This document shows, one piece after another, positions 8,055 to 17,400 of a stretch of DNA of 34,818 bases. This DNA is from a candidate division WWE3 bacterium (GTDB lineage: Bacteria > Patescibacteriota > WWE3 > JAUXAW01): the NCBI GenBank assembly GCA_030619715.1, contig JAUXAW010000007.1:1-34818 (forward strand), in the 5' to 3' direction. A model generated the notes under the pieces. The model saw only the letters and a list, made by a program, of their open reading frames with translations, made no database searches and was not told where the DNA came from. Within the stretch, counting starts at the first letter, position 1; each line of letters opens with the position of its first letter. The position numbers were made by a program, and so were the translations under genes.

Positions 8055-8489
8055 TTAACCTTTTGGTAGAAACCGCACGGGAAGCTCTTGACCTATTATC
8101 TCGGCAGCTACTTCCTCACTTCCCTCCCGAGATAATCGTAGGCAGAGTTGTCCGTTTTCCTGGACAAAGCTACCGACGAATGAGCTATCCACCGCTGCTG
8201 TCCATATCAAGAAATCGGACAGATCGAACCGATAGGCTGGAGCCTCTCCCTTGGGAAGTACTACACTTAAAGATGTTCCATCCCTTTTGCAAACAGCGAC
8301 GGCCCCTCCTTTAATGCAAAAGAGAATACTAGTGTTTCCAAAAGTGTTTCCAAAGAAGAGTTTTCCCCCACTTGGAAATTCTACCTTTTCCCTCCTTTCC
8401 TTCCTCTTCCCTTTCTCTGCGTTGATGAGTGCTAGTATGAGAAGAGGAACTAGCAGCCCAACAACTATACCGGCTCCAAAGCTTATCAT
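8055..8489 (-). CDS. Hypothetical single-TM protein (cassette 3)
   Basis: MISFGAGIVVGLLVPLLILALINAEKGKRKERR...; SD AAAGGAGA upstream. Confidence 0.7.
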   Translation of the reverse strand: MISFGAGIVVGLLVPLLILALINAEKGKRKERREKVEFPSGGKLFFGNTFGNTSILFCIKGGAVAVCKRDGTSLSVVLPKGEAPAYRFDLSDFLIWTAAVDSSFVGSFVQENGQLCLRLSREGSEEVAAEIIGQELPVRFLPKG

Positions 8490-8550
8490 TTTTCATCTCT
8501 CCTTTCACGGGTTATTTTGATTAGACGGTGCCTACTTTGTTACATAAGTG

Positions 8551-8579
8551 ATACTACAACCCCTTGAAGGAAAAGTCAA
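8551..8579 (-). promoter_or_regulatory. Cassette 3 promoter
   Basis: Minus strand TTGACT-17-TAGTAT; near-identical to 9040-9068. Confidence 0.75.
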
Positions 8580-8585
8580 TAGGTA

Positions 8586-8638
8586 CAAAAAGGAATGGGC
8601 TGACCTCACCAAGATTTCTCTCGATGTTTGGTCAGCCC
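8586..8638 (-). terminator. Intrinsic terminator of cassette 4
   Basis: Minus strand GGGCTGACC...GGTCAGCCC-ATTCCTTTTT. Confidence 0.75.
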
Positions 8639-8656
8639 AACCAACTTCACTCACAT

Positions 8657-8959
8657 TTACCTGTAGAGCCAGGGCGATATTAAAGCCATCACTCCCCACC
8701 CTAGGGTACCTATCGTGAGCGCGACTAGGATCCATGGGTTGATGAATGAGAGCCTCCTTTTCCTGTAGGCTGCTAGCGAGACAAGCAACACGAGGAGGAG
8801 AGTAGCGTCGTTGAAGAGGAAAAGTGCTCTCAGCTGACCCTCTGCGCAGCAGAGTAGCGCGAGCACAAGTCCTACTACTCCTACCCAAACCACAAATCTG
8901 GCTCTCAATGGTGCAAGGACCACCTGCTCCGGCTCCCTCTCTAAGTTGCTCACAGACAT
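8657..8959 (-). CDS. Hypothetical multi-TM small membrane protein (cassette 4)
   Basis: MSVSNLEREPEQVVLAPLRARFVVWVGVVGLVLALLCC...; SD GAAAGGAG before ATG 8959. Confidence 0.7.
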   Translation of the reverse strand: MSVSNLEREPEQVVLAPLRARFVVWVGVVGLVLALLCCAEGQLRALFLFNDATLLLVLLVSLAAYRKRRLSFINPWILVALTIGTLGWGVMALISPWLYR

Positions 8960-9039
8960 TTTTCCTTTCTCCTTTCCCAAATTTGGCGAGCAGTTGACTG
9001 CTGCTCAATTTGTGCTATTACTTGATTATTCTATAAACA

Positions 9040-9068
9040 ATACTACAACCGCCTAAAAGAAAAGTCAA
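9040..9068 (-). promoter_or_regulatory. Cassette 4 promoter
   Basis: Minus strand TTGACT-17-TAGTAT. Confidence 0.75.
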
Positions 9069-9104
9069 TGGAGGAGGGGAGTAGGGAGGGGGTTGAGAGA
9101 GATA

Positions 9105-9764
9105 CTATTCGGAGACTTCCGTTTTGTAAACTCTTAGAGATTTAACTTTTCTGATTAAATCGACATAATCTTTGGAAGTTGTGTCCAAAGTCAATGGGGT
9201 TTCGGGTGAAACATCCTGAACTTCAGCAAGATAAAAGGCCTCGACCCCCAAGGTAACCGAAAGCACTGCCTCCTCTCCCTCCTTTTGCTGCGCTGGACTG
9301 AACCTAAAGTTAGTCACGTTAACAACCCGCGAGGCCCCTTCAAGATTTCTCAGGAACGTCTGCAGTGAGGCATAAGAGCCGGTGACCACCACCGTCACAG
9401 ATATCTTCCTGACCCCCGCACCTTCCTCTGCTTTTTCCACCACAGCTTTACCTTCACCAAAACCAAGATGCTGAACGGTAACGCCCGAAGTTTTGGAAAT
9501 CTGCTCCAACTGCATTATCAGGGCCGGAACATCGTCCGCCGCCGGCAGCGCTCCTCGCACCACCTCCAGATTACTCCCAATTGTCTTTATCTCCGAAAGA
9601 ATTCCCGAAAGTTTCTCGCTCTTCTGCCGCAGAGCCAAAAGCCCACCCTCAGCAACTCCAATTTTTTGACGCTGAGAGGGGATTGACGAGATTTGGAAAA
9701 CGCCCAAACCGGAGATTAAGACCCCAACTAAAAATATCAGTCCTGTCGTCTGCGAGAGTTTCAT
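9105..9764 (-). CDS. pilO: Type IV pilus assembly protein PilO-like
   Basis: N-terminal TM, coiled coil, ALIMQLEQISKTSGVTVQHLGFG; follows pilN. Confidence 0.75.
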   Translation of the reverse strand: MKLSQTTGLIFLVGVLISGLGVFQISSIPSQRQKIGVAEGGLLALRQKSEKLSGILSEIKTIGSNLEVVRGALPAADDVPALIMQLEQISKTSGVTVQHLGFGEGKAVVEKAEEGAGVRKISVTVVVTGSYASLQTFLRNLEGASRVVNVTNFRFSPAQQKEGEEAVLSVTLGVEAFYLAEVQDVSPETPLTLDTTSKDYVDLIRKVKSLRVYKTEVSE

Positions 9765-10309
9765 TGCTTCAAACCTCCTTTGGCAACCTTCAAATTAAGA
9801 TCGAAGTTGGCCTCACCGGTCTGCTGGTCCAGCGAAACCGAGCGCAGCTCGACCACCTCAAAAAGCTCCCCTTTAAGATTCAGCAAAAATTTAGCAAGCG
9901 AGACATAACTTCGGGAGACCCCCGAGACAGAAACAGTCCCCTCCGAGGGCACCGTCATCTCTACTATTGAGACATCCACTGGCACCGCCTTGGAAAGCGC
10001 GGTTAGAAGATTGGAGAAATAAACCCCCTCCTCAAAAATACTTTTGAGAGAATCCACCCGCGCCTCCAGATCCTGGGCCTTAAGCTCAATCTCCGAGAGT
10101 GAACTTATCTTTGATTTTTCACTGGCAATATTCTGCTCCAAATTTGAAAATTGGGAACTTAAAACTAGAGAGTAGATAAGGGAACTTGCGCCGAGCGTAA
10201 GCGAGGTGACAAGCAAAATCAACGAGGCCTTCCGCAAAAGCCGACTGCGGGCTTCTTGTTCCCTCTTTTTTTCGACCTCCTTTGGCAGTAAACTTATATC
10301 TTCGGGCAT
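9761..10309 (-). CDS. pilN: Type IV pilus assembly protein PilN-like
   Basis: DISLLPKEVEKKREQEARSRLLRKASLILL...; between pilM and pilO. Confidence 0.8.
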   Translation of the reverse strand: MPEDISLLPKEVEKKREQEARSRLLRKASLILLVTSLTLGASSLIYSLVLSSQFSNLEQNIASEKSKISSLSEIELKAQDLEARVDSLKSIFEEGVYFSNLLTALSKAVPVDVSIVEMTVPSEGTVSVSGVSRSYVSLAKFLLNLKGELFEVVELRSVSLDQQTGEANFDLNLKVAKGGLKQ

Positions 10310-10311
10310 TT

Positions 10312-11340
10312 TTAAATATCCTTAAGCGCTAATCCTACGGCGACCGCAAATCTAGGCCCAATATCCTCAAGCTCTTCACGGCCGAACTTTTCCGGAATCG
10401 AAAGTCCCTCCCAAGGGTCGGCGATCTGCACCTCCAAATTTAGAGCGGCCGCCAGATAGACCAAGATTCCGGGCAGGTTCGCCGCCCCACCGCTGACAAT
10501 TACCCTTTTGATCAAATCATTCTTCCGGTGCGTCGTGTAATAGGCAATCGACCTTTTAATCTCCGAAACAACCACATCAAAAATCGGCTTGATCGCCTTC
10601 ATCACTTTACCCTCAAGCTGCGATTCCTCCAGACCGTAGCTGCTCATGTACTCCCGCGCTCGGCTGATTTCAAAACCCAGCTCTTGGGAGACGGCTCGGG
10701 CAAAGGCCTCACCGCCGGTCGAAATACTCCGAGTGAAGCGGATGGAACCTCCGGAGACAATCGAGATGTCCGTCGTCGCCGCCCCGATACTAACCACCAG
10801 CGTCGTCGGCGAGGAGGAATCAAGACCAACCAGAGAACGTGCTGTCGCCAGCGTCTCCGTCTCTAAACCGGCGGTTCTCAGTTTGGCGCTGCTAACTATT
10901 TTAAGATATTTTTTCGTCAAGGTCAAGGGGGCGGCAACCAGCAAAACGTCCATCTTGTCCGAAAGCTTAGCCGCATTGCTAATGACTTGGTAGTCCAGAG
11001 AAACTTCTTCGAGGGAAATGGGGATATATTGCTCGGCCTCCCACTTCATTGCGGTCTTAAGCTCCTTACCACTCATCTTGGGAACGGAAATAACCCGGGT
11101 GAAAACTTGGGACTCGGGGAGAGCGGCAACCACATTTTTGGTCGAAAATTCCGCCTCGGTGTAAAACTTTTCTAAGGCCTTAGAATAGGCCGCCCAATCA
11201 ACTTCGGAATCCGACGCGAGAAAATGTGGCGGCGCCGGAGCCGAAGAATAGGTCATCAACTCCTTTTGTCCTTTCTTTGTTTTCTTAAGCTCAACACCTT
11301 TAAACTCATGCGAGCCCAAATCAAGTCCGACGAAGTTCAT
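10312..11340 (-). CDS. pilM: Type IV pilus assembly ATPase PilM
   Basis: VGLDLGSHEFKGVEL..., MKWEAEQYIPISLEEVSLDYQVI, LVVSIGAATTDISIV, VSGGAANLPG. Confidence 0.93.
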   Translation of the reverse strand: MNFVGLDLGSHEFKGVELKKTKKGQKELMTYSSAPAPPHFLASDSEVDWAAYSKALEKFYTEAEFSTKNVVAALPESQVFTRVISVPKMSGKELKTAMKWEAEQYIPISLEEVSLDYQVISNAAKLSDKMDVLLVAAPLTLTKKYLKIVSSAKLRTAGLETETLATARSLVGLDSSSPTTLVVSIGAATTDISIVSGGSIRFTRSISTGGEAFARAVSQELGFEISRAREYMSSYGLEESQLEGKVMKAIKPIFDVVVSEIKRSIAYYTTHRKNDLIKRVIVSGGAANLPGILVYLAAALNLEVQIADPWEGLSIPEKFGREELEDIGPRFAVAVGLALKDI

Positions 11341-11357
11341 ATCCCCATCATATCACA

Positions 11358-13223
11358 CTACCTCACTTCTCTCCAACTAATCGCTCCTTTACCCAAGTAG
11401 GGAGCGAGCATAATTATTTTCGGTTGGAATTCAAACACTTCCGCCGCCTCGGTCAGGTTACCCTTACCGGAAAGACTTCTTCTAAAAACGAACTGATTTG
11501 CCGCCGCCAAACCCTTGACCACCAGCTGTTTCTGCGGTGGCGACCCATCATAACTGGTATCAAAGCTGCCGTCAAGCAGAAATGAGGCATCGAGTTTCTC
11601 TACATTTTTGGCAATACGGACATCACCGCCAACGATGAACAAAAGAACCGCGGTCGGGTGGACTTCCAGATCAGCGTTAACGGTCAAATTGCCGCCGACA
11701 AAAGTCACCGTCGCAAGATTTTGCGTTGAGGAAAGCTCACCGGGGATGATTTGGTTGTCAACGACAAAATCTCCCTCACCGGCAAAGAAACGGCCACTGG
11801 TCAGAGGCAGTCGGCCGTAGGGTAGGGGAGTGGTCGTCGGAAATTTTTCCAGCCATTCAGCGTAGGTCATCCGCGTAACCAGCGGATAAGATTTAACCGT
11901 CCAGTTGTGAAGCGAAGAGAAGTTGCCAACTTGCGAACCGGAAACAACAATCACCCCCTCGGCATTGGGCCCAGCACCGGAAGCGTTCATCACAATATTT
12001 TGACCCGAATAAACATCCCCACCGGTAGTTTTCAGCCAGGCACCAAAAAGATTCTGGTCGGGAGAAACGCCTTGCAAACCGGCTAAATCAGAAATCCGAA
12101 ACCTAATCACTTTTCCCACAGCCCAGTTGGAGTCATGGAAGTCCACATCGGGAGTCGTCACCCTGACTGTTTCCGAACCATCAACGCTTGGATTGACAGT
12201 CAGATCGGTTAACCAATCACTCCAAGTTTGCCCCCCATCCCAAGTGTATTGATAGGCGGCGGTGGAAACATCCAAACCGGAGGTTGAGTCAGAAACATCA
12301 ATGCTGCAGATAAAGGTGTGGCTGTTTAGAGTTTGCATTGCTTCAAAGTTTTGCCATCCGCCGGGGGCGGATGTATCAATCTTAAAGTCAGCGGTTTTGT
12401 GGGGGGTTTCTTCGTTGCCGGCGTTGTCCACCGCATAATACTCCAACGTGTGCTCTCCGCTCGTCCCAACGGCAAAACTGGCGCCGGTTTCTTCCTCCTC
12501 ATAAAGCGAAGCCCCGTCCCACCAAACCGAGCCCCATCCGCCTGAGGCGGATAGACGCAGAAAAACGCCGTCGTAACCACCGGGCATCGTGAAGCTCACC
12601 GAAACTCTCGTCCAGTCGTTTGTTCCCGAAACCTTTAAAGTTTCAGCGATCAAAACATCGGAACCGGAAAGATTTCTCGCCCAAACAGCCACAAAGGCTC
12701 CATCTCCGGAGAGATTGTCAGTTTTAACCCAGGCGTTGACGGTGTAAACTTTAGCTGCCTCGGTCACCGAATAATAATCACGGTTATGCCAATAGTAGTA
12801 GCCGGAACTAAAAATGGTTATCCGCGCCGAGCGCGAGCCGAACTTGTGATACCAGGAGCGCAAAAAAATTGCCTCCCAAGGCCAGGCCCAAGAATAATCC
12901 CATTTGTCAATGTAAAAAAGGCCACCGCTCTCGAACGAGGGGTTTTGGACCCGGTTGAGGGTTTCTAGGAAGTCTTCCTGCTGCCAGTCATTGTCATCGA
13001 GTTTCCAAAAAATGGAAGCGACGCCGGACTCCAAATCGTCGGCAACCAAATCAACATTAACGCCGCTGGTGTACCAGTCATTTAGACCTAGGGTTCCGGA
13101 CAGTGTTGCCGTCGTCAGTGGGGGAGTGGTGTCGGATTGGGCGAGAGCAGTGAATAGTAAATAGTGAGTAGTGAGTAGAAGAGCGAAGATGGAAAATAGA
13201 AGTACGAGGGCAGGCCTTTTCAT
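11358..13223 (-). CDS. Secreted surface protein with Ig-like/CBM-like regions
   Basis: Signal peptide MKRPALVLLFSIFALLLTTHYLLFTALAQS; NPSFESGG...CBM-like; DGGQTWSDW repeats; start at 13223 rather than 13259. Confidence 0.7.
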   Translation of the reverse strand: MKRPALVLLFSIFALLLTTHYLLFTALAQSDTTPPLTTATLSGTLGLNDWYTSGVNVDLVADDLESGVASIFWKLDDNDWQQEDFLETLNRVQNPSFESGGLFYIDKWDYSWAWPWEAIFLRSWYHKFGSRSARITIFSSGYYYWHNRDYYSVTEAAKVYTVNAWVKTDNLSGDGAFVAVWARNLSGSDVLIAETLKVSGTNDWTRVSVSFTMPGGYDGVFLRLSASGGWGSVWWDGASLYEEEETGASFAVGTSGEHTLEYYAVDNAGNEETPHKTADFKIDTSAPGGWQNFEAMQTLNSHTFICSIDVSDSTSGLDVSTAAYQYTWDGGQTWSDWLTDLTVNPSVDGSETVRVTTPDVDFHDSNWAVGKVIRFRISDLAGLQGVSPDQNLFGAWLKTTGGDVYSGQNIVMNASGAGPNAEGVIVVSGSQVGNFSSLHNWTVKSYPLVTRMTYAEWLEKFPTTTPLPYGRLPLTSGRFFAGEGDFVVDNQIIPGELSSTQNLATVTFVGGNLTVNADLEVHPTAVLLFIVGGDVRIAKNVEKLDASFLLDGSFDTSYDGSPPQKQLVVKGLAAANQFVFRRSLSGKGNLTEAAEVFEFQPKIIMLAPYLGKGAISWREVR

Positions 13224-13350
13224 TACCTTTAGTATAACTAGTCTTTTACACCTTGACAAGCGCTACATCTTTGGGATACACTTTATTCGCATCCATTAGC
13301 GATACCAAAAGCGCAATTCCTTAATTATTCGCGTTCATTCGCATTTTGAA

Positions 13351-13857
13351 ATGAAATTAAAAAACCTGCCAATTATCTTAGGATTCATAGTCCTTCTCTT
13401 AACCCTCCCCGCCGCGGTCTTCCTTTTGTCCCAAAGACAGGAATCCCGCGCCGGAGCCAAACTTTCGGCCACCGCCCTGGTGTATCTCTGGCCGCAAAGT
13501 TTTGAACTTCCCACCGACCAGAGCGTCACCCTAGAAGTTAAAGTTGACACCAAAAACCAGCCGGCCAAAAGGGCCGAGGCGACGATCAATTTCGACCCCC
13601 AAGTTATCTCAATAACCAACATCGAAGCTGCTTCCGGAGTTAATCTAGCCCAGAAGGCCTTAAATACTACCAACGGCATCCTCCAACTTTCGGGGGTAGG
13701 GGATTTTGAAAACAACAAGATACTGGCGACTTTCAAAATCAAGGGATTAGCCACCGGAATCACCGAACTGAAAATCCAAGAGGCCCACGTTTGGGATCTA
13801 AGTGGTCAAGTTGATATTTTTGGCAATGCGATGGGAGCGGAAGTGACGATAAAATGA
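13351..13857 (+). CDS. Cohesin-domain-like extracellular protein with N-terminal TM
   Basis: SVTLEVKVDTKNQPAKRAEATINFDPQVISITNIEA...LATFKIKGLATG. Confidence 0.65.
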   Translation: MKLKNLPIILGFIVLLLTLPAAVFLLSQRQESRAGAKLSATALVYLWPQSFELPTDQSVTLEVKVDTKNQPAKRAEATINFDPQVISITNIEAASGVNLAQKALNTTNGILQLSGVGDFENNKILATFKIKGLATGITELKIQEAHVWDLSGQVDIFGNAMGAEVTIK

Positions 13858-14672
13858 AAAACGAAAAAGGTCAAACGTTAATATTAATGTTAATCGTCAC
13901 CGTCATCTCTCTGACCATTGGCGTTGCCATCTCCTCCCGCGCCGTTTCCACCTTGAAGCAGACTTCCTACACCGCCCAAGCCGGTAAAGCCCAAAAGGCC
14001 GCCGACGCCGGGGTCGAGGAGGCACTGGGTGCAGCTGACCTATCAGCTTTAGCTGCAACTTGTCCCGATGTTGACCATACATGCAATATTGATCTCGATG
14101 GTGACGGCACTGACGATACTAGATATTACGTCGAAGAACTTGGCGGCGGAACAACTGTCGAAGCAACCCTTGAAAAGGACCAAACCACTCAGATTGACCT
14201 AACAGGATACGGTTCCGGTCAGGCAGTCAATATCTACTGGGTCTCGGGAGCAACCGAAGAAGCTAGCAAAGCCGCTTTAGTCTTGACCTTTATCTACGAC
14301 GACGCGGGGACAACGAGACTGGAAAAGCATGCCTATGACCCCGATGCCGTCGCTCACGGGAACAACTTCACCACACCAAGCAGCTCAGGACCCTACACCA
14401 TCGGCGGCAAGGGCTATAATTACTACGCGCAGATTAACACCCCAGCGGGCACCAACCAAGCTTTGAGAGTTCGACCGTTGTATAACGGAGTCTCGAACTC
14501 CTTTGTCATTCAGGCAACCGGAGCAAATTCCTTCTCCGGCCAGGGCTACAAGATTACTTCAAAAGGAGAATACGGCGAAGCCGAGTGGACAGCCGAAGTG
14601 ACCAAGATGAACCCCACGCTGCCCTCGATTTTTGATTTCGCCATCTTCAGCGAATCAGATCTAACCAAGTAG
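13854..14672 (+). CDS. PilX-like prepilin-related protein
   Basis: MKNEKGQTLILMLIVTVISLTIGVAISSRAVSTLKQTSYTAQAGKAQKAADAGVEEALG. Confidence 0.65.
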   Translation: MKNEKGQTLILMLIVTVISLTIGVAISSRAVSTLKQTSYTAQAGKAQKAADAGVEEALGAADLSALAATCPDVDHTCNIDLDGDGTDDTRYYVEELGGGTTVEATLEKDQTTQIDLTGYGSGQAVNIYWVSGATEEASKAALVLTFIYDDAGTTRLEKHAYDPDAVAHGNNFTTPSSSGPYTIGGKGYNYYAQINTPAGTNQALRVRPLYNGVSNSFVIQATGANSFSGQGYKITSKGEYGEAEWTAEVTKMNPTLPSIFDFAIFSESDLTK

Positions 14673-14705
14673 TTCCAGAGAGTTTCAGAGCGAGGCTCTG
14701 AAAGT
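14669..14705 (+). repeat. RAYT-flanking REP hairpin, copy 1
   Basis: GTAGTTCCAGAGAGTTTCAGAGCGAGGCTCTGAAAGT. Confidence 0.85.
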
Positions 14706-15458
14706 CGGCTTACCACGCTCAAAACTGTCAAGCAATTCACGGCGCAGGCGCTTCTTTTCCTCCTCAAGGTCTTTAAACCACCCAAAGTCATCGTCAATGC
14801 TCACGCCCTCCAACACACGATCACCGAGAGCGGGAAAATCTGCCAACACAAAATCCAAGTAGTCATCTACATCTTTAAAACAACTGAGAACCGTTTTTGT
14901 GTTGAAGATGGTGTCTTTACGCTTCCCTAGATACACGGGTAGGGAAGACCATTTCCAAAGGGTTAAATTCTTTCGGGTAACTAAACCAGCAGCAAGAGGG
15001 TTTACGTGTATGTAGCGATTAAGACACAGAAACTGCCCCTCATTCTCAACTCGAACAGATTTAAAGGGACCTTGAAAGAGCCGCCCCGATCGCTCCAAGC
15101 GAATATTGAAGTAATTTGTATAGCTGGTTCCAATCCGGTGCATAAAAGTAGTGATCCCATCCTCCGCCAATTGTTTCACCTGAAGATGAAAGTGGTTCGG
15201 TAGCAAACAAAGACTAAGAATCTCAACTGGAGGATGTTCCCATTTATACATCTCTAGTTTCAGAGCGAGGCTCTGTAAGTCGTTGTTGTTACGCTTTCTA
15301 ATCCGCAGGTGGCTGTAGGGGTAATCGTACTTCAAATAATGGTTGAGTACAGAGAAAAAACGGGAATAATACGAATCGTCCAAGAAGATGTTTCTCTTGT
15401 CAACACCACGATTATACAAATGATAAATCTCGTCAGACGCAAGAATGTCTCTCCGCAT
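14685..15458 (-). mobile_element. REP-associated tyrosine transposase (Y1/TnpA_REP, RAYT family)
   Basis: YHLYNRGVDKRNIFLDDSYYSRF..., LCLLPNHFHLQVKQ (HUH), YTNYFNIRLERSGRLFQGPFKS, RYIHVNPLAAGLV. Confidence 0.92.
15257..15282 (+). repeat. RAYT REP hairpin, internal copy inside the transposase CDS
   Basis: GTTTCAGAGCGAGGCTCTGTAAGTCG. Confidence 0.85.
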
Positions 15459-15466
15459 TTTTGTTG

Positions 15467-15504
15467 GTAGTTCAAGAAGTTTCAGAGCGAGGCTCTGAAA
15501 GCTG
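15467..15504 (+). repeat. RAYT-flanking REP hairpin, copy 3
   Basis: GTAGTTCAAGAAGTTTCAGAGCGAGGCTCTGAAAGCTG. Confidence 0.85.
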
Positions 15505-15506
15505 CT

Positions 15507-16031
15507 TTACTCGTAGCCTCCTCGGACGACGACGGTGGTCTGCAATGTTGTTTCCGCCTGGTAATCTATTCTCCCTGGAGCGTTGGGAGCCTGTTCAAGT
15601 TTTAAAACAATTTTGACGGTGGGGGGAGTCGTGCTGCTGACTTCAAAGTAAGACTCCGTAGGGCTAGTATCGACATTAATGCCGCTAACCAAATCGTCGT
15701 TGGTGATCACCTCCGCATTTTTCCGAATGACGCCAATGTTTCCTGTCGGGTTAGCAATCGAAAAAGTAAAATTTGAGCCTTCTTGTGGCGTTACCGTCAA
15801 ATTTTGAGTAGTCGTATCGGTAGGAGAGACCGACCGTGCATTCCGAATCTGGTTTTCCATCAGGGACAAGGCATAATTGCCGTTTTGCTCAATCTCGTTA
15901 ATAATGTGGGCCTTGTTATAGGAGCGGAGAATTGAAGCAATGACACTGGTCCCCACGGTGCCAATGATCAAAACCAACCCCACAGAAACTAATAATTCGA
16001 CTAAAGTAAAACCGTTTTTCTTCATCGCCAA
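15507..16031 (-). CDS. Prepilin-type N-methylation domain protein (PilW-like)
   Basis: MKKNGFTLVELLVSVGLVLIIG. Confidence 0.85.
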   Translation of the reverse strand: MAMKKNGFTLVELLVSVGLVLIIGTVGTSVIASILRSYNKAHIINEIEQNGNYALSLMENQIRNARSVSPTDTTTQNLTVTPQEGSNFTFSIANPTGNIGVIRKNAEVITNDDLVSGINVDTSPTESYFEVSSTTPPTVKIVLKLEQAPNAPGRIDYQAETTLQTTVVVRGGYE

Positions 16032-16399
16032 TCCGTCAAATAACTAGTAACTGATACCGATTTTGTTCCCGAAGATTCCTCCCAGGAAATCCCGACGACG
16101 ATCTTTTTCTTGTCCGCACTAACATCGGTGACTGTCCTTGTCCGAGTAAAAGTAACTGATCCGACGGTAACGCTATCACTATCATCCACAACATCACTAA
16201 GACTACCTTGATCCCGCACCGACCGAGCAAGCTCCATTCCTTCACTCGCCAACTTCGCCGCAATTGTTCGATTCCGGGCCGAGGTCGAGGCCTTCAACGC
16301 AATCACCCCCATCCCAATGAGGGCAGTAACCACAACGAGAATCAAACCCAAACCAGTGAGGACCTCTACTAATGTTTGGCCGCTTTGAGATTTTATCAT
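16022..16399 (-). CDS. Pseudopilin (PilV-like)
   Basis: MIKSQSGQTLVEVLTGLGLILVVVTALIGMGVIALKAS. Confidence 0.8.
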   Translation of the reverse strand: MIKSQSGQTLVEVLTGLGLILVVVTALIGMGVIALKASTSARNRTIAAKLASEGMELARSVRDQGSLSDVVDDSDSVTVGSVTFTRTRTVTDVSADKKKIVVGISWEESSGTKSVSVTSYLTDWR

Positions 16400-16896
16400 C
16401 GTTCTTCTATCTTTCCTCCCGCACTGACGGTGACTGTCCTCGACGAACCACTTAAACTAATACTAATCGAGCTGGGAACCCCCGCGGCTATCGCACCTGA
16501 GGAATCGCAGACAGCACCGCTAACCTCATCAAAGATAAACAGACTCCCTGGTGGAGCAATTGTGAAATCAGTGGACAATGATTTAGTAGTAACAAAACTT
16601 TGGTCACTACACACACAGGGGGTTTGTGTGGTGTCGAGACTACTGCACGTATAGATTCTGTATGAGTAGACATCGGGGCTGGCAAACAAAATGCCCCACG
16701 CCTTACCCTCAACACCATTAATCGCTCGGTTCTGGGCCGAGCGCAGGTCGTTTTTGACCTGCTTCGCTGTTTGGGAAAGTCGCTGGCTGGTAGTGAAATC
16801 AGAAAAAACGGGAATGCTAATTGCCGACAAAATTCCAATAATGGCAATAACGATTAGAAGTTCGATCAGAGTAAACCCGTGGGCAGAAATCTTCAT
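16396..16896 (-). CDS. Pseudopilin, GspH/FimT-like
   Basis: GFTLIELLIVIAIIGILSAISIPVFSDFTTSQRLSQTAKQVKNDLRSAQNRAI. Confidence 0.85.
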   Translation of the reverse strand: MKISAHGFTLIELLIVIAIIGILSAISIPVFSDFTTSQRLSQTAKQVKNDLRSAQNRAINGVEGKAWGILFASPDVYSYRIYTCSSLDTTQTPCVCSDQSFVTTKSLSTDFTIAPPGSLFIFDEVSGAVCDSSGAIAAGVPSSISISLSGSSRTVTVSAGGKIEER

Positions 16897-16968
16897 TTGA
16901 AGAGATTATACACAAAATTATTAGTAAAGACAATAAATCAGTGAAGACAGTAAAGACAATTGGGTTAC

Positions 16969-17388
16969 TTAAAACGGATTCGTGAGGCAGCAGTTGCCGC
17001 TGCAACCGTAAGCGGCGGAGGTGCAATCGTCAGGTAGGGGAGTGGTTTCCATCGTCGCGCAAACCTCGTAATTTGCTCCTGAGGCGCAATAATAATAAGT
17101 TGCTGGTGCACCACTGGGGTCGTTGGGAACGGATTTGAGATATGTAATCCCACCAGACTCCCACACACTACCAAACGGGACCCCACCCGTAGCCGGATAG
17201 GAGTCGTTCTCAGCATAGTAGATTTCCAGGGCGGCTTGGGTTGTGGCCAAATCCGAAAGCCGCCGCGAGTCCCGCCCTCGTTCAAAAAACCCGGCCGGAT
17301 TTAGAGCCGCCACAACGACCCCCACCAGAATCCCAACGACACCAATCACCACAATGAGTTCAACTAAAGTAAAACCCTTTGTTTTCAT
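16969..17388 (-). CDS. Type IV pilin
   Basis: MKTKGFTLVELIVVIGVVGILVGVVVAALNPAGFFERGRDSRRLSDL. Confidence 0.88.
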   Translation of the reverse strand: MKTKGFTLVELIVVIGVVGILVGVVVAALNPAGFFERGRDSRRLSDLATTQAALEIYYAENDSYPATGGVPFGSVWESGGITYLKSVPNDPSGAPATYYYCASGANYEVCATMETTPLPDDCTSAAYGCSGNCCLTNPF

Positions 17389-17400
17389 TTGACAAACTCA

